A DNA stretch of 64,000 nt from DATATB01 sp036268995 (GCA_036268995.1 DATATB010000104.1:10967-74966), one strand, 5' to 3'. Shown: positions 27,715 to 38,161, numbered from the stretch's first letter. Notes: generated by a model not told the origin, from the sequence alone. Program-made: numbers and translations.

Positions 27715-30700
27715 TTAGCGCCAGTCGCCGGAGAGGACAAAGGCGGCCCAATAAAAAGGCGGCAGCCGGTCGGACGATGCGAGGGGCTGCTGGTCGTCGG
27801 CGGAAGTATCCAGGCCGCGCAATCCGCCGGGAATCTTAGACCCTTCGTGGATCATCCATTGCTGCGCTTCGCGCAGCGCTTCGAGCCGGCTCATCTTCTT
27901 TTGCCAGAGATTGGCGTAGAAGCGGGACATGAGCGCTTGGGTCGCTCGGTCGGGCACTTTCCACAAGCCCGCCAGGACGCTGTGGGCGCCGGCCATTTGA
28001 AAGGCCCGCTGCAAGCCGAGCAGTCCCTCGCCGCCGGCGCTTTTGCCCAGCCCGGTTTCGCAAGCCGAAAGCGTCGCGAGCCGCACGCGGCTGAGATCGA
28101 GTTCTGCGACCTCCAGCGCCGTCAGAATGCCGTCGTCTCGGCCGTCTTCCGGTGGGCGATTGGCGCCGGCCAGCACCAGTCCGGACAAGAGACCTGGGTG
28201 ATAGCCAGCCACGTTTTGCGATGAACCCGCGGAATTACCCTCGGACTTGCCTGCCGACGCATCGGCAATGGCCGACGGCACGTCGGGCGGGGCAAAAAAG
28301 CCGTGCGTCGAAAAGTGCAGATATTCGTGCTGGCCGACCTGGCCGCGGACGGCGGTTTTCGTCGCCCGATCGTGGGCCAGCTCGATGATATCGCCTTGGG
28401 CAAAGCGCTGGCCGAACGAAGTTCTCACGGCGGCGATCTCGTCGCGCGTGCCCGGCAGGGCAGCCCACTCGAACGCTTGCGAGCTGCGCACCGCACCGCG
28501 GCTGTTACTGGCCAGATCGAGCTTGCCCGGTTGAGCACCGAAATCGACATCGCCGATCACCAGCAGCGAAGGCTGTTGTGCGATCTTGGCATCGGCAGGA
28601 TCATCCGCCAGCAATTCGGGAAGCAACCGGACAACGGGGACGACAGCGATGCCCAACTCATCGATCAAATAGGTGCCCGGCTTGGCGCCTGGAATTGCCG
28701 CCCAGGGCAGCGGAGCCAGGGTGCTCTCGGGCGAAATCAGCAGGATGCCGGCGCCGCGGACATGACTCTCCAGCGGCTTCCAAAGCAGCCCTCGCAATTG
28801 GGCACCGGGATCGAACGACGCGGTTTTGGCGCCGTAGTGCTTGCGCCAGTTTTCAATTGACTGGCTTATCAACTCGGTGGATCCGAACTCGACGCGCGCG
28901 ACCGGCCGCCCGGCCCGAACCACAAAGCCCACGATGCTCGCCTGGTGGGCCGCCGGCTTTCCACCGTCGGAAGCGGCGAAAGGATGGTCGCAGGACAAGA
29001 AATCGACCAGCACGGCGTTTTCGGGCAGGACTTTGCGAATATCGTCGACGGTGCGGCGTGATTGATCGCGCTTCTGGCGGAACTCGACGCTCGCGCTGGC
29101 TAATTTCTGCTGCAGCTGCTCGATCTTGTCGCTCAGTTCTTCCAAGCGGAAGCGCCGCTCACGATCGCTGTCTTCGCGAGCGCGGGATTGCTCGGCCAGC
29201 GATTGGGTCGCACGTTCCAACTCGACCGCCAGGTCGGCAACCTGCCGATTTCCGCTCTTGGCCAGGCGATGGTACAACGCGCGGAGCTGTTGTTGGCCCG
29301 CTCCCACGACGCCTTTCCAGTTCAGCACGTGCGGATACACGTCTTCGGCCGGCACCCCGGCGCGGGCCGTCACGAACAGGTAGGCGTTCATGACGCTCCA
29401 CACCTTTTGGCGCAAGCCGAGCTGCCGCCGCTCCGAAAGGAATTCGCTCGAGCGATCCAGTTGCGTTTTGCCCAGTCGCAGCGCCTCAAGCGCCGGCGCC
29501 ACGCCGCGAGTGGGTTTGTCCCCCAGGGCATAAACCACAGCCAAGTCGCTCAGACTTTCCGCATACTCGGGGTTCTCCTTGTCCAGCGTTTGCCTGCAAA
29601 TATCGACCGCTCTTTGCAGCGTGCTCTCGGACTCGGCGAGCCGGCCGGAGTCTCTGTAGACTTCCGCCAGTTGGCGGAGCGAGGGAATTAGCTTGTAGTG
29701 GTCCTTTCCCAGAATTGCTTCGTCGATGGCCAGGGCCTGCAGATACAGCGGTTCGGCCCGGGCATAGTCTTGCTTTATTAGGTTCAAAAGCGCCAGGTTG
29801 TGCAACGAGACGGCAAAGTCCGAGTGTTTCTCGCCCAGCGCCTGCTGGCGAATCTCCAAAGCCTGGCGATACAGCGGTTCGGCCCGATCGTATTTGCCGC
29901 TACGCACATAAAGGCTGGCCAGATAATCGATCCCGCGGGCGTAGTCGGGGTGTTTTTCCCCAACGGCAACCTTATAAATCGCGACGGCCTGCTCCAGCAG
30001 CGGTTCGGCCTTGGCATCGTCGCTGAGCGACCACATGTAGAACCCGCCCAGGTTGAGCAGCGAGTGCGCGTAGCGTAGGTCGTTGGGCCCTAATACTTCG
30101 CGGGACATTTCCACGGATTGACGAAATAGCGTCTCGGCCGTGCGGTAATCGCCCATGACCCGATGATCCTCGGCCAGGCTGTTGAGCGTGTTGGCCAGCA
30201 TCGCGTTTTTCGGCCCGTAGGCGTTTTTCCAGGCTACCGCGGCTTGTTCATATAGACTGATGGCTTTCGGATAATCACCCAGCGATTCGTAAAGGCTTGC
30301 CAGATTGTGCAGGCTGTTGGCGTAATCGGGATGCTGCTCGCCTTTGATCTTGCGGCACAAGTCCGGCAGTTGCATGCGAATGGGCTTCGCCTTGGCATAG
30401 TCGCCCGACTCCTTGTACAGATAGCCCAGTTGCTTCAACGATTCGATCACGAACGCGTGCTCGTCGCCGAGCAGCCGGCGGCGGATCTCGAGGGCTTTTT
30501 CCGCCTGCGCCAGGGCCTCGAGGGGCTTGCTCCCACTCGATGCGTTGGCCTTGTTCGCCAACTCATCTGCTTCCTTCAATTCGCGGCGCTGGTCGGGAGT
30601 CATTTTCGCGAGATCATCGACGTAAGCCAGTGTCAGGCGAGTGTTGGTCAGGCGCCAGTTCTGCGGGCCGTAGAGCTTGCCGAGGATTTCGAGTTGTTCC

Positions 30701-32166
30701 TCGCGTGCCCGATGCGCGGCTGGAAAATCATCGTGCAGTTGCGCCTCACTTGCCAAGGTTTCCAGTACCAGATTGACGTTGGACAGGCCGCTGCGGTACT
30801 GGTCGCTGTTTTCGCCCAGGCTTTTGCGGAACACTTCGGCCGCCTGCCGGCTGAATTCGAGCGCCCTGCCGTAATCTTTCAGCGAAGAGTAGATCGAACT
30901 AACTGCAGTCAAGCCGGCCCCAATCTCACTGTGATCGGGCCCCAGTTGCTGTTTCCGCAAATCGAGGGCCTCGAGCTCCAACGGGAGCGACTTGTCGGCC
31001 TGGCCGGTTTTTCGATAAATGTAGGCCACCTCACGCATGGCATTGATGGTCTCGGCATCTTTAGGTCCCAGGTTCTGCCGGAAGATCTCCAGTGCCTGAA
31101 CTGACAGCGGTTCGGCCTTGTCGTATTCTCCAAGGTATTGATAAACGATGGACAAACCCACGAGCGCCTTAGCGTATTCATTGTGCTGCACGCCCTGCAC
31201 CGTCTTGCAGACATCGAGCACCTGCAAGCGCAGGGCTTCGGCCCGGCGATAGGCCTTGGTGCGGACATAGAATTCGGCCAGGTTATTAAGCGTCTGGGCA
31301 TAACTTCGGCTCCACGGTCCCAGGCCCCGGCGGTAGGCTTCGGCCGCCCGGCGAAACAGCGTTTCTGCCTGTGGGTAATCCCCTTTATTGAAGGCGAGCC
31401 AGGCCAGCACATTGTTGCCGTTCGCAAAATCGGGATGATCGTCGCCCAGCACCTTCTCGCGCGTCGCCAGGCAGGTGCGCAGCAACGGTTCGGCGTGGTC
31501 ATTGTCGTTCAACTCGCGATACACCCAACCCGCGATGGACAGCGACGTCAGATAGTCGGGATGCTCGGGATTCAACTCGGCCTTGCGAATCTCGAGCGCC
31601 TGCAAGGCCGGCGCCAGTGCGGCCTTGAAGTCGTTGTCGCCGGCGAGTCGCATGGCCTGGGCATTGAGCTGTTCGGCTTCACGCAGCCGCGCGCGCCGCT
31701 CGGGTGCCATGCCCGCCAATTGCTCGACTTCGTCGCACGTGCGGCGCGCAGCGCGAAGCTGCCAGGGGGCGTGGTCGGTGGCTTTGGTTTGAATGGCCAG
31801 CGCTTCGGCGGCCCAGCGCCTGGCGGTCGCAAAGTCGCCGCTCAAGGCGGCGAGCCTGGCCAGGGATCGCATCGAGAAAAAGGCTGCCGAGTCGCTGGGG
31901 CCGAGCACTTCGCGTTCGATCGTCAAGATTTTTTCGTAAGTGGCGATCGCCACGGCTAAGTCGCCTTTGGCCAGCAATTTGAGCGCGTCTTTGTCCAGGT
32001 TATCCCGCTGCCTCAGTTGCTCTTGCTGCTCGGCGGTAAGCTTTTGCGGGGGCTGGTTAAATGGAGCGCCCGCTGCCGGCCCGGCCAAGATAAGGCCCAG
32101 CATCAGACTTGCGGCGATCCGCGGTCTGCGGCGTTTGCAGCAATCCCATCGCAAGTGAAACAACAT
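27715..32166 (-). CDS. secreted TPR-CHAT protease (1483 aa)
   Basis: A signal peptide (RIAASLMLGLILAGPAAG) is followed by about 20 tetratricopeptide/kinesin-light-chain-type repeats up to about 930 (for example AEPLLRTCLATREKVLGDDH, PDYANSLHNLASLYESLGDY). A coiled coil around 985-1050 precedes a CHAT domain to the end. The catalytic pair is visible: His about 1288 in HFSTHGFF and Cys about 1369 in LSACETGLG, with the typical LLISPESTLAPLPW and WAAFVLSGDWR segments. CHAT is a clan CD caspase relative; TPRs usually sense a partner or signal. It is transcribed alone and divergent from the TPR gene at 32480. Paralogue of the 38162 gene. Confidence 0.93.
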   Translation of the reverse strand: MLFHLRWDCCKRRRPRIAASLMLGLILAGPAAGAPFNQPPQKLTAEQQEQLRQRDNLDKDALKLLAKGDLAVAIATYEKILTIEREVLGPSDSAAFFSMRSLARLAALSGDFATARRWAAEALAIQTKATDHAPWQLRAARRTCDEVEQLAGMAPERRARLREAEQLNAQAMRLAGDNDFKAALAPALQALEIRKAELNPEHPDYLTSLSIAGWVYRELNDNDHAEPLLRTCLATREKVLGDDHPDFANGNNVLAWLAFNKGDYPQAETLFRRAAEAYRRGLGPWSRSYAQTLNNLAEFYVRTKAYRRAEALRLQVLDVCKTVQGVQHNEYAKALVGLSIVYQYLGEYDKAEPLSVQALEIFRQNLGPKDAETINAMREVAYIYRKTGQADKSLPLELEALDLRKQQLGPDHSEIGAGLTAVSSIYSSLKDYGRALEFSRQAAEVFRKSLGENSDQYRSGLSNVNLVLETLASEAQLHDDFPAAHRAREEQLEILGKLYGPQNWRLTNTRLTLAYVDDLAKMTPDQRRELKEADELANKANASSGSKPLEALAQAEKALEIRRRLLGDEHAFVIESLKQLGYLYKESGDYAKAKPIRMQLPDLCRKIKGEQHPDYANSLHNLASLYESLGDYPKAISLYEQAAVAWKNAYGPKNAMLANTLNSLAEDHRVMGDYRTAETLFRQSVEMSREVLGPNDLRYAHSLLNLGGFYMWSLSDDAKAEPLLEQAVAIYKVAVGEKHPDYARGIDYLASLYVRSGKYDRAEPLYRQALEIRQQALGEKHSDFAVSLHNLALLNLIKQDYARAEPLYLQALAIDEAILGKDHYKLIPSLRQLAEVYRDSGRLAESESTLQRAVDICRQTLDKENPEYAESLSDLAVVYALGDKPTRGVAPALEALRLGKTQLDRSSEFLSERRQLGLRQKVWSVMNAYLFVTARAGVPAEDVYPHVLNWKGVVGAGQQQLRALYHRLAKSGNRQVADLAVELERATQSLAEQSRAREDSDRERRFRLEELSDKIEQLQQKLASASVEFRQKRDQSRRTVDDIRKVLPENAVLVDFLSCDHPFAASDGGKPAAHQASIVGFVVRAGRPVARVEFGSTELISQSIENWRKHYGAKTASFDPGAQLRGLLWKPLESHVRGAGILLISPESTLAPLPWAAIPGAKPGTYLIDELGIAVVPVVRLLPELLADDPADAKIAQQPSLLVIGDVDFGAQPGKLDLASNSRGAVRSSQAFEWAALPGTRDEIAAVRTSFGQRFAQGDIIELAHDRATKTAVRGQVGQHEYLHFSTHGFFAPPDVPSAIADASAGKSEGNSAGSSQNVAGYHPGLLSGLVLAGANRPPEDGRDDGILTALEVAELDLSRVRLATLSACETGLGKSAGGEGLLGLQRAFQMAGAHSVLAGLWKVPDRATQALMSRFYANLWQKKMSRLEALREAQQWMIHEGSKIPGGLRGLDTSADDQQPLASSDRLPPFYWAAFVLSGDWR

Positions 32167-32479
32167 GCGATCACGCTCTCGAACTTGTGCGAATTTGCAG
32201 CGTAATAATCACCATTGACCCCGCTGCCATCAATCAATGTACGCAGCCGGTGGCGGAGAGATCAACGCTGGCCTAAAGGAACCCTCTGCAACGTTTTGAG
32301 ACAGACGCGAAGATCCAGTGCGAGTCTTTACTTTTGTGCTGGCTGTGCGGCGTGGTCCGTCAGCGTGGACACGCGCTTCGCCGGCAAATGATTGACAGTC
32401 CGTCAGCGGTAATTCACAGTGAATTGACCCGGCCCCGCCGGGCCGGCAATTGATCCGACAAGCAAAGAGGGCTCTTGCG
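32167..32479. other. divergent intergenic region between TPR-CHAT and TPR genes
   Basis: No gene is supported. It must hold the promoters of both divergent genes; no convincing -35/-10 pair could be singled out. A short inverted pair GCCCCGCCGGGCCGGC lies at 32433-32448, close to the plus-strand start, and could be regulatory. Confidence 0.4.
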
Positions 32480-33691
32480 ATGTTTCTGCCGCTTGAACGA
32501 AAGTGTTTGCTGCTGGTGGCGGTGGCCGTTTTGTCGGCCGAACAATTCGCGGCGGCCGACAATTGGGTGGGCCGCAGGATCCTGCCGAAATCGGATTCGG
32601 CGCTATTGATGGTCGGTGGTCAAGCGGTCGGCGATGCGACCGGCATTCATTGGCCGGCCGCCGTCACCAAAGCCAACGGCAGTTGGCTATGGGTCGAAGA
32701 CGACGGAAGCACGTCGTTCCCACGCGTGGCCGGCTGGCTGCGCTACGATCAAGTCGTGCCGATGAATTTGGCGCTGGACTACTTCAACGGCCGCCTGCTG
32801 GAAGGCGCGGACGATGGCGGATTGTATTGGCTGCGCGGCATCTGCTGGGAAAGCCAAAGCGAGTTCGAACTGGCGCGCTCGGACTATCAATCAGCCGTTA
32901 CCAAAGCGCCCTATCATCGGCATGCCCATTCGGCGCTCGCGCGCGTGCTGTCGAAAACGGGTTCGCCCGCGGCTGACTTTCTGAGCCAGTTCAATGTGGC
33001 AAAGCGGGTGAACCCAGGGCATCCGCGACTTTACTGGGATTGGGGGCAGGCCTTGGAGAAGACCGACCCGGCCACGGCCAAAGCTCACTATACGACCGCC
33101 AGCAATCTCAACCCGCACTGGTGGCAGCCGTATTACTCGCTCGGCGTCCTGGCGGGCGATCAAGGCGAATACGACACGTCGCTCGCCCACTTGAGCCAGG
33201 CGATTCTGCGCAATCCATTCGACTACCGCGTGCTGCGCGACCGGGCCAAGTTCCAGCTTGCGGCCTTGCAGAAAAAGAACAGGACTCCCTCGCCGGCGGA
33301 TTTGACCCCCGTGCTGGCTTCGGCGAGCAAAGCGTGCGACCTGTGCTATTATCGCAATTGCGACTCGCTGGAAGTCATGGCCAGCGCGTTTGCCGCTATG
33401 AAGAATTACAACGTGGCCCTGCATTTCCAACAGATGGCCGTGGAGCAGGCACAATTGTCGGACAAGCCGAAGCATACCCGGAAATGGCAGGAGTATAACA
33501 CGCTGCTGGCGGGTGGCGGCTCTCGAACGCCGAGCAGCGGTCCGGCGTCACCACCGGGCAACGAAGTGGCCACGACCAGGGATGCCGGCTCGTCGCTGGG
33601 AATTCCCGGCACAAACGCTCCCGAGCAATTGCCGGCGCCTGCCGGTGAACAGCCGGCGTTTGTCGACCGTTCGGGCTTCAGCCTCCCGTAG
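32480..33691 (+). CDS. secreted TPR protein (403 aa)
   Basis: The ATG at 32480 follows GAGGG and opens a signal peptide (ERKCLLLVAVAVLSAEQFAA). Residues about 30-85 form an SH3-like beta domain (WVGRRILPKSDSALLMVGGQ), followed by TPR-like helices at 95-330 (YWDWGQALEKTDPATAKAHY, PYYSLGVLAGDQGEYDTSLA). The last 60 residues are low-complexity Ser/Pro/Gly. It is a likely periplasmic scaffold; its position between the two CHAT regions makes a partnership possible but unproven. Confidence 0.75.
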   Translation: MFLPLERKCLLLVAVAVLSAEQFAAADNWVGRRILPKSDSALLMVGGQAVGDATGIHWPAAVTKANGSWLWVEDDGSTSFPRVAGWLRYDQVVPMNLALDYFNGRLLEGADDGGLYWLRGICWESQSEFELARSDYQSAVTKAPYHRHAHSALARVLSKTGSPAADFLSQFNVAKRVNPGHPRLYWDWGQALEKTDPATAKAHYTTASNLNPHWWQPYYSLGVLAGDQGEYDTSLAHLSQAILRNPFDYRVLRDRAKFQLAALQKKNRTPSPADLTPVLASASKACDLCYYRNCDSLEVMASAFAAMKNYNVALHFQQMAVEQAQLSDKPKHTRKWQEYNTLLAGGGSRTPSSGPASPPGNEVATTRDAGSSLGIPGTNAPEQLPAPAGEQPAFVDRSGFSLP

Positions 33692-33748
33692 TCGCATCCC
33701 GCGAAAGGGCGCGACAAATTCGCCGGTCCACCGGCCGCGGCTTGATTG

Positions 33749-34924
33749 CTACTGCTGAATCTGGTTGAGCAGTTGGTTGTATTGCAGAATGTTCGGGCTG
33801 ATCGGCCCGGGCGAGCTGGGGCCCAGCATGGTCTGGTCACGCGGGACGAATTCGTTGGTCAGCCCCTGCATGTCGACCTGCCGCTTGAGCCAGTCCAACT
33901 TGGCCGCCAGCACGTTGCGCCGGTCGATCAGATCCTGAAGCACGGGCGATCCCTTGCCGCCCTGTTCGCCACCGCCGGATGACCTCCCCTGCGGCTGCTT
34001 GGCCAGCTCTGCCTTCAATTCCCTGGTCACGGCTTCGAGCTGCGAGCTCAACTGCTGCTCAAGCGCGCTGGCTTCGCGCGGCGCGAGGTACAGCAGGTTG
34101 TCGCTCCGCTCGTTGACTGGAATCGTGGCGGTGATTCGGCCGACCGAATTCTTGTCGCCCGTCGGCAAGCCGAGTTCGTCGATGTAGTAGACCACTTGCT
34201 TGGTCAGCCGCACCGGCGGATCGTGCATGGCATAGTCCAGAATCGCCAGGGTCAGCTTCGCGAGCTCGTCGCGGCCTTGCGGCAGAACCCACACGTAGAC
34301 GCCGCAGTAATGGCCGACGTAGATGCAACCGCAGTCCTTCGGCACGCATTTTTTGCAGCCCACGTGAAACCAGCATTCTGAAGTCAGACATTCGGATGTC
34401 ACGGCGCCCTTGGCCGAGTCCGGAATTTCGCCGTCGACTTCGCCGGTGTAGAAAATGTTGAGCCGGGCCTTGCAATCGGGACAACTCGACGAGGGCGAGC
34501 CCCGGCCGCAGTTGGCGACCGCGGTCTGATAAGCGCAGCGCATCAGCTCGAGTTTGCGCGGGTCGTTGATCGGCACCATCGTGAACGCTTCGTTCGACTG
34601 GTGCGACCCGTTCAACGAAATGCCCAGGCTATTCAGTAAGAACTGGCCTGCCTTCGGCCCCGCCGTGACGGCTCCGAAGCCTTGCGTGTAGCCCCCGCTC
34701 GTAATGTTGACCACCTGGTTCGTGCCTTGCGTGGGATACGCAAAGCAAGGCAGCGAGTCCGGATTGTAAACGAACATGGCCAGGTTGTTCAGCACCTGCT
34801 GCTGATGGATGTCGGTGATGGTGCGCGCCTGGTTAACCGTGTTGCGGCGAAGCTGGCAGGCCGCGCAACCGCCGGCAAACACCAGGCACAGGACCGCCAA
34901 GACGAAGAATCTACAGGCTCGCAT
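33749..34924 (-). CDS. cysteine-rich probable lipoprotein (391 aa)
   Basis: The start at MRACRFFVLAVLC gives a short signal ending AGGC, a near-lipobox with the modified Cys at about 20. The domain at about 120-230 carries many cysteines (CGRGS...CPDCKARLNIFYTG, CLTSECWFHVGCKKCVPKDC), suggesting a metal- or disulphide-stabilised fold. It includes YCGVYVWVLPQGRDELAKLT, and the C-terminal third is coiled coil (LEQQLSSQLEAVTRELKAEL). No family is recognised. It is the last gene on the minus-strand run from the CHAT-caspase operon, 256 bases after the 35181 gene. Confidence 0.65.
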   Translation of the reverse strand: MRACRFFVLAVLCLVFAGGCAACQLRRNTVNQARTITDIHQQQVLNNLAMFVYNPDSLPCFAYPTQGTNQVVNITSGGYTQGFGAVTAGPKAGQFLLNSLGISLNGSHQSNEAFTMVPINDPRKLELMRCAYQTAVANCGRGSPSSSCPDCKARLNIFYTGEVDGEIPDSAKGAVTSECLTSECWFHVGCKKCVPKDCGCIYVGHYCGVYVWVLPQGRDELAKLTLAILDYAMHDPPVRLTKQVVYYIDELGLPTGDKNSVGRITATIPVNERSDNLLYLAPREASALEQQLSSQLEAVTRELKAELAKQPQGRSSGGGEQGGKGSPVLQDLIDRRNVLAAKLDWLKRQVDMQGLTNEFVPRDQTMLGPSSPGPISPNILQYNQLLNQIQQ

Positions 34925-35180
34925 GGTCACCACCGATCTTCCAGGCTCAAAAGCATGCGGTCGCCGCGCACTGGCATCAGATGCGGGCGGAGGCGTTATA
35001 GTCGGCATGCACTCTACGGGCGCAATTTGCGCAATAAACCGCATAACCCCTCACTCCTGGTATCGTCGTACCGGTGGTAGCGGTTGAGCCGGAAGTGCCA
35101 CGCCAACACATCTTGCCCAGTGCCCCGAGCACGGCGCAATCGTCAAGGGCAGCACCGGGCCGCGCCAGCATTCGAGGGCG

Positions 35181-35957
35181 TCAGCGAGCCGCCGTGGCGA
35201 GAAATTTCTCCAGCGGCTGATTGCGCGTACCGCTGGCGGCCACGATTTCAGTGATGGCTGCCTGGTTGGCGCTGGCTGGCGGCAAGCTCGACTCGCCGCT
35301 GGCAAAAACCATGCACAGAAAATCTCCCGCCGAAACCGTCTGGCCTTCGCAGGCCAGACGCACACGCAGCGCAAAGACGCGGGCGCTAGCGTCTTTCGAA
35401 GGGGCCAGGCCGAGTTTGAAGGCAAAGCGATCGAGGCCATTGGGCCCAATTTCCTGGTTCAGCGGCTTCTCAACTTGGGTTGTCTCACCATTGGCTGGCA
35501 GCAGCACATCGTATTCGGCCGATCGAGCCAATATGCCGCGCGCCCGCACGGCCGGTTGCAACTTCCAGACCCGCAGCACGTCGATCGTGGCTTGTTGCAC
35601 GAAAATCGGATGCTGCGATCGATTGCGACAGATGACTTCCAGCACCTGCGGAGATGCCTCGTCGAACCGGCTGCCTTCGACGATCAAGGCCGGCTGCTTC
35701 GGATCCATGGCCGGCAGATCCCCAGCTAACCGGTGCTCGACGATGATTGCGTTGCTTTTGTCCGCCGCCGGCTTGACCAGGTTCAAGAAGGGCACCAGTT
35801 GGTTGAGAAACACCAGCAGCGCGGATGGCCCGGCGAGCCATAGCGTGAACTTTTTCATATCCCACAAACGATGCCAGAATGCGCGCTCGGCGGCTTGCTC
35901 GAACGATGGGGGTGGCGACGAATCGCTGGGCGATGGATTCGTGGATCCCTCGGACAT
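35181..35957 (-). CDS. single-pass membrane protein, caspase partner candidate (258 aa)
   Basis: Its ATG is three bases after the caspase stop and its GGAGG site lies inside the caspase's last codons, so translation is coupled. A cytoplasmic N-terminus of about 35 residues is followed by one membrane segment (MKKFTLWLAGPSALLVFLNQ) and an exported domain with beta-sheet character (VEGSRFDEASPQVLEVICRN). No family is recognised. With a secreted protease just upstream, the exported domain is a reasonable substrate, receptor or inhibitor candidate, by inference. Confidence 0.75.
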   Translation of the reverse strand: MSEGSTNPSPSDSSPPPSFEQAAERAFWHRLWDMKKFTLWLAGPSALLVFLNQLVPFLNLVKPAADKSNAIIVEHRLAGDLPAMDPKQPALIVEGSRFDEASPQVLEVICRNRSQHPIFVQQATIDVLRVWKLQPAVRARGILARSAEYDVLLPANGETTQVEKPLNQEIGPNGLDRFAFKLGLAPSKDASARVFALRVRLACEGQTVSAGDFLCMVFASGESSLPPASANQAAITEIVAASGTRNQPLEKFLATAAR

Positions 35958-35960
35958 CTG

Positions 35961-38126
35961 TTAATCCTCCACGTTCCAGGAGAGAAATCGCACGCTGTAC
36001 GAGCTCAGATCTTCAGACTCGATGCCCCGGGTCGTTCCATTTCGATAATTGGCAGACTCGAGCAGCCTGGTCAAGGGTGACTCGGGACCGGCGCCTCGCG
36101 TGCCGAGCGCCCGATCCAAACTCGGCTGGGCAAGGAACATAAAATCGATCGGCGAAGCCTGTGCCTTGACGGCCACGGCCACGACTTGCTCCCGGCCGGT
36201 GGTCGTCGCCGTAACGCGGGCGGGCCGCGACAAAAAGCTGGAATTCCGAAAGATGCGGTTTTCGCCCACCGTGTTTCGAGTTGGATACAGCGGCGAAATC
36301 GCCAGGTGACTGTCGATGAACAACAGCGTCAGATCGACGGCCGACGAACCTCGATTCGAAAGCCGCCACGCGACCCAATCGTTCGACCGCAAGGTGACCG
36401 GCCGCTGGGTGGCCAGAGGCGTCCCCTGGCGGTCGGTCTTATCCTTGAGCTTGACCATTTCAATGCCCACGTCGAACTCCTGCTGGGCGCTGCCCGCCGG
36501 CGCGGCGGCCGCGGTCACGGGCTCGGCAATCGTCAGCAAGTTGTGTACCCGCGCCGCGCGGTTGAGCGCTTCGCACAGCTTCTCCACGTCAACCGGCGTG
36601 GGAATGCGAAAACGCGTCACGTCGGACGGCAAAGCCCCGACCGTCGTCGCCAGGTCAGCCGGCAAAAGCCAGTAATCGCCATCGCGAAATTGCACGGCCC
36701 AATGGGCGCTAGCCAAGTCGGGCCACAGCTCAAACAATGCATCGGGCTCGGCCGACCGGAGCTTGAGCTGCTCGGCAAGCTGGGCGAGCACCATGTCGGT
36801 CTCGCGCGCGTGGCGGTCGACCGCCACGCGCAGGCGGAAGTTGCCGAGATCGCGATAAACAATCTTGCAAAGTCCGCCGGTGGGCAGGTCGGCCACCGCA
36901 GGCCGATCGCCATACGCGCACGGCTCGACAACCGCGTCGGCCACCTCGCTGGAAACCACGCGAACGTATCCGGCGATCGCGTCGCCGCTGGCTTCGCCCG
37001 ACGGCCGCGCTTCCGACACGGCCAGCACGCTGTTTGCCGCCAGTCCTTGGAGCCGGCCGGCGTCAACCTTCCAGCCGTCGCGGGCGTTGCCGGTCAACTG
37101 AAACCGCGGCGGGCGCGGCTTTTCGTCCAGCACGAGACGGTCCAGATTCGCCCCCTCGATCAGCGGCGTCGGTTCGGTCCAGCCCCATTTGCGATATTGG
37201 GCCACGATGCATTGATGCAGTTCGCGGTAACTGGGAGGCGGCCCTTGCTCGAGCACCTGGCAAAGCGCGTAGGACAACAGCCCGCGCCAATCCTGTTGCT
37301 TGCTATCCAGCGGCAGCATGCATTCCTTTTCCGTTTCGAACGCCTGCGCCGCATACAGGGCAATGATCGGCAGACCGTCGTCGACACCATCGACCCCGCC
37401 GCCGGCATCGTCGCTGCGGGTTCGCGTACCCGCGCGCAATGAGCGCGTCTGCTGCGTGGCCGTCTCCGGAACTTTCAGCGCCGCGGGCTTCATCTCGCGC
37501 GTCTTGAACGGGCTATCGCCACGCAAGGCGGTGCCCGAATGGCAGGAATCGAAAATCACCCAGAGCGATGCACCCCGCTTGGCGATGGCCTGGGTCCAAC
37601 GCCCGAGCTCGTCGTCGATGATCGCATTCACGACCGTGTTCTTGTTCTTGTTCCAGGCCTGGCAGTCGCAGGGAAGGAAGATCTCGTCTTGCCCGTCCGG
37701 CTCGGGATTGGTCTGTAAGTTTTTGTCTTGGACGGGCTGCTGCGATCCGTGGCCGGCCAGCAGGATCACCACCTGATCGCCCGCACCGACCTCGCCCTCC
37801 AGTCGCTGAAACTCGGCGGCAATGTTCGCCCGCGTCGGCCGGCCGGCGGCGTTAGCTGCTTCGGACAGAATACGGATCCGCTCGGGCGCAAAGCCGTAAC
37901 GATCGTGCAGAGTTTTGGCCATCAGCACGACGTCGTTGGCCGGCCCCTCGAGTGACATCTCCGCGTGAAAATCGTACTTGGTGCAGCCCACCAGCAGGGC
38001 ATGGCGCCGGACGTCGGCGGGAGCGGCTTTGGCCGAATCGGCTGCGTCCGCAGCGGCGGCCGGAAAGCTCAGGCAGCCCAGCAAAAACAGGCAATGCACG
38101 CCAATGTTGTCGGTGATGACTCGCAT
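35961..38126 (-). CDS. secreted caspase-like peptidase (C14) with beta C-terminal region (721 aa)
   Basis: A signal peptide (IGVHCLFLLGCLSFPAAAA) precedes a peptidase C14/orthocaspase domain at about 40-330. The catalytic dyad is intact: His126 in LLAGHGSQ and Cys195 in IFDSCHSGTA, with RHALLVGCTKYDF, PANDVVLMAKTL and PCDCQAW. Residues about 350-720 form a beta-rich extension (LKSRSNDWVAWRLSN-like and DLTLLFIDSHLAISPLYP), similar in kind to DUF4384-type tails. Bacterial caspase homologues cut after basic residues and can mediate cell death or signalling. It lies 35 bases after the TPR-CHAT gene and is coupled to the membrane gene downstream. Confidence 0.92.
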   Translation of the reverse strand: MRVITDNIGVHCLFLLGCLSFPAAAADAADSAKAAPADVRRHALLVGCTKYDFHAEMSLEGPANDVVLMAKTLHDRYGFAPERIRILSEAANAAGRPTRANIAAEFQRLEGEVGAGDQVVILLAGHGSQQPVQDKNLQTNPEPDGQDEIFLPCDCQAWNKNKNTVVNAIIDDELGRWTQAIAKRGASLWVIFDSCHSGTALRGDSPFKTREMKPAALKVPETATQQTRSLRAGTRTRSDDAGGGVDGVDDGLPIIALYAAQAFETEKECMLPLDSKQQDWRGLLSYALCQVLEQGPPPSYRELHQCIVAQYRKWGWTEPTPLIEGANLDRLVLDEKPRPPRFQLTGNARDGWKVDAGRLQGLAANSVLAVSEARPSGEASGDAIAGYVRVVSSEVADAVVEPCAYGDRPAVADLPTGGLCKIVYRDLGNFRLRVAVDRHARETDMVLAQLAEQLKLRSAEPDALFELWPDLASAHWAVQFRDGDYWLLPADLATTVGALPSDVTRFRIPTPVDVEKLCEALNRAARVHNLLTIAEPVTAAAAPAGSAQQEFDVGIEMVKLKDKTDRQGTPLATQRPVTLRSNDWVAWRLSNRGSSAVDLTLLFIDSHLAISPLYPTRNTVGENRIFRNSSFLSRPARVTATTTGREQVVAVAVKAQASPIDFMFLAQPSLDRALGTRGAGPESPLTRLLESANYRNGTTRGIESEDLSSYSVRFLSWNVED

Positions 38127-38161
38127 GTTTTTTTCTGCCTCTCAGACTCGAAACGGATGAC

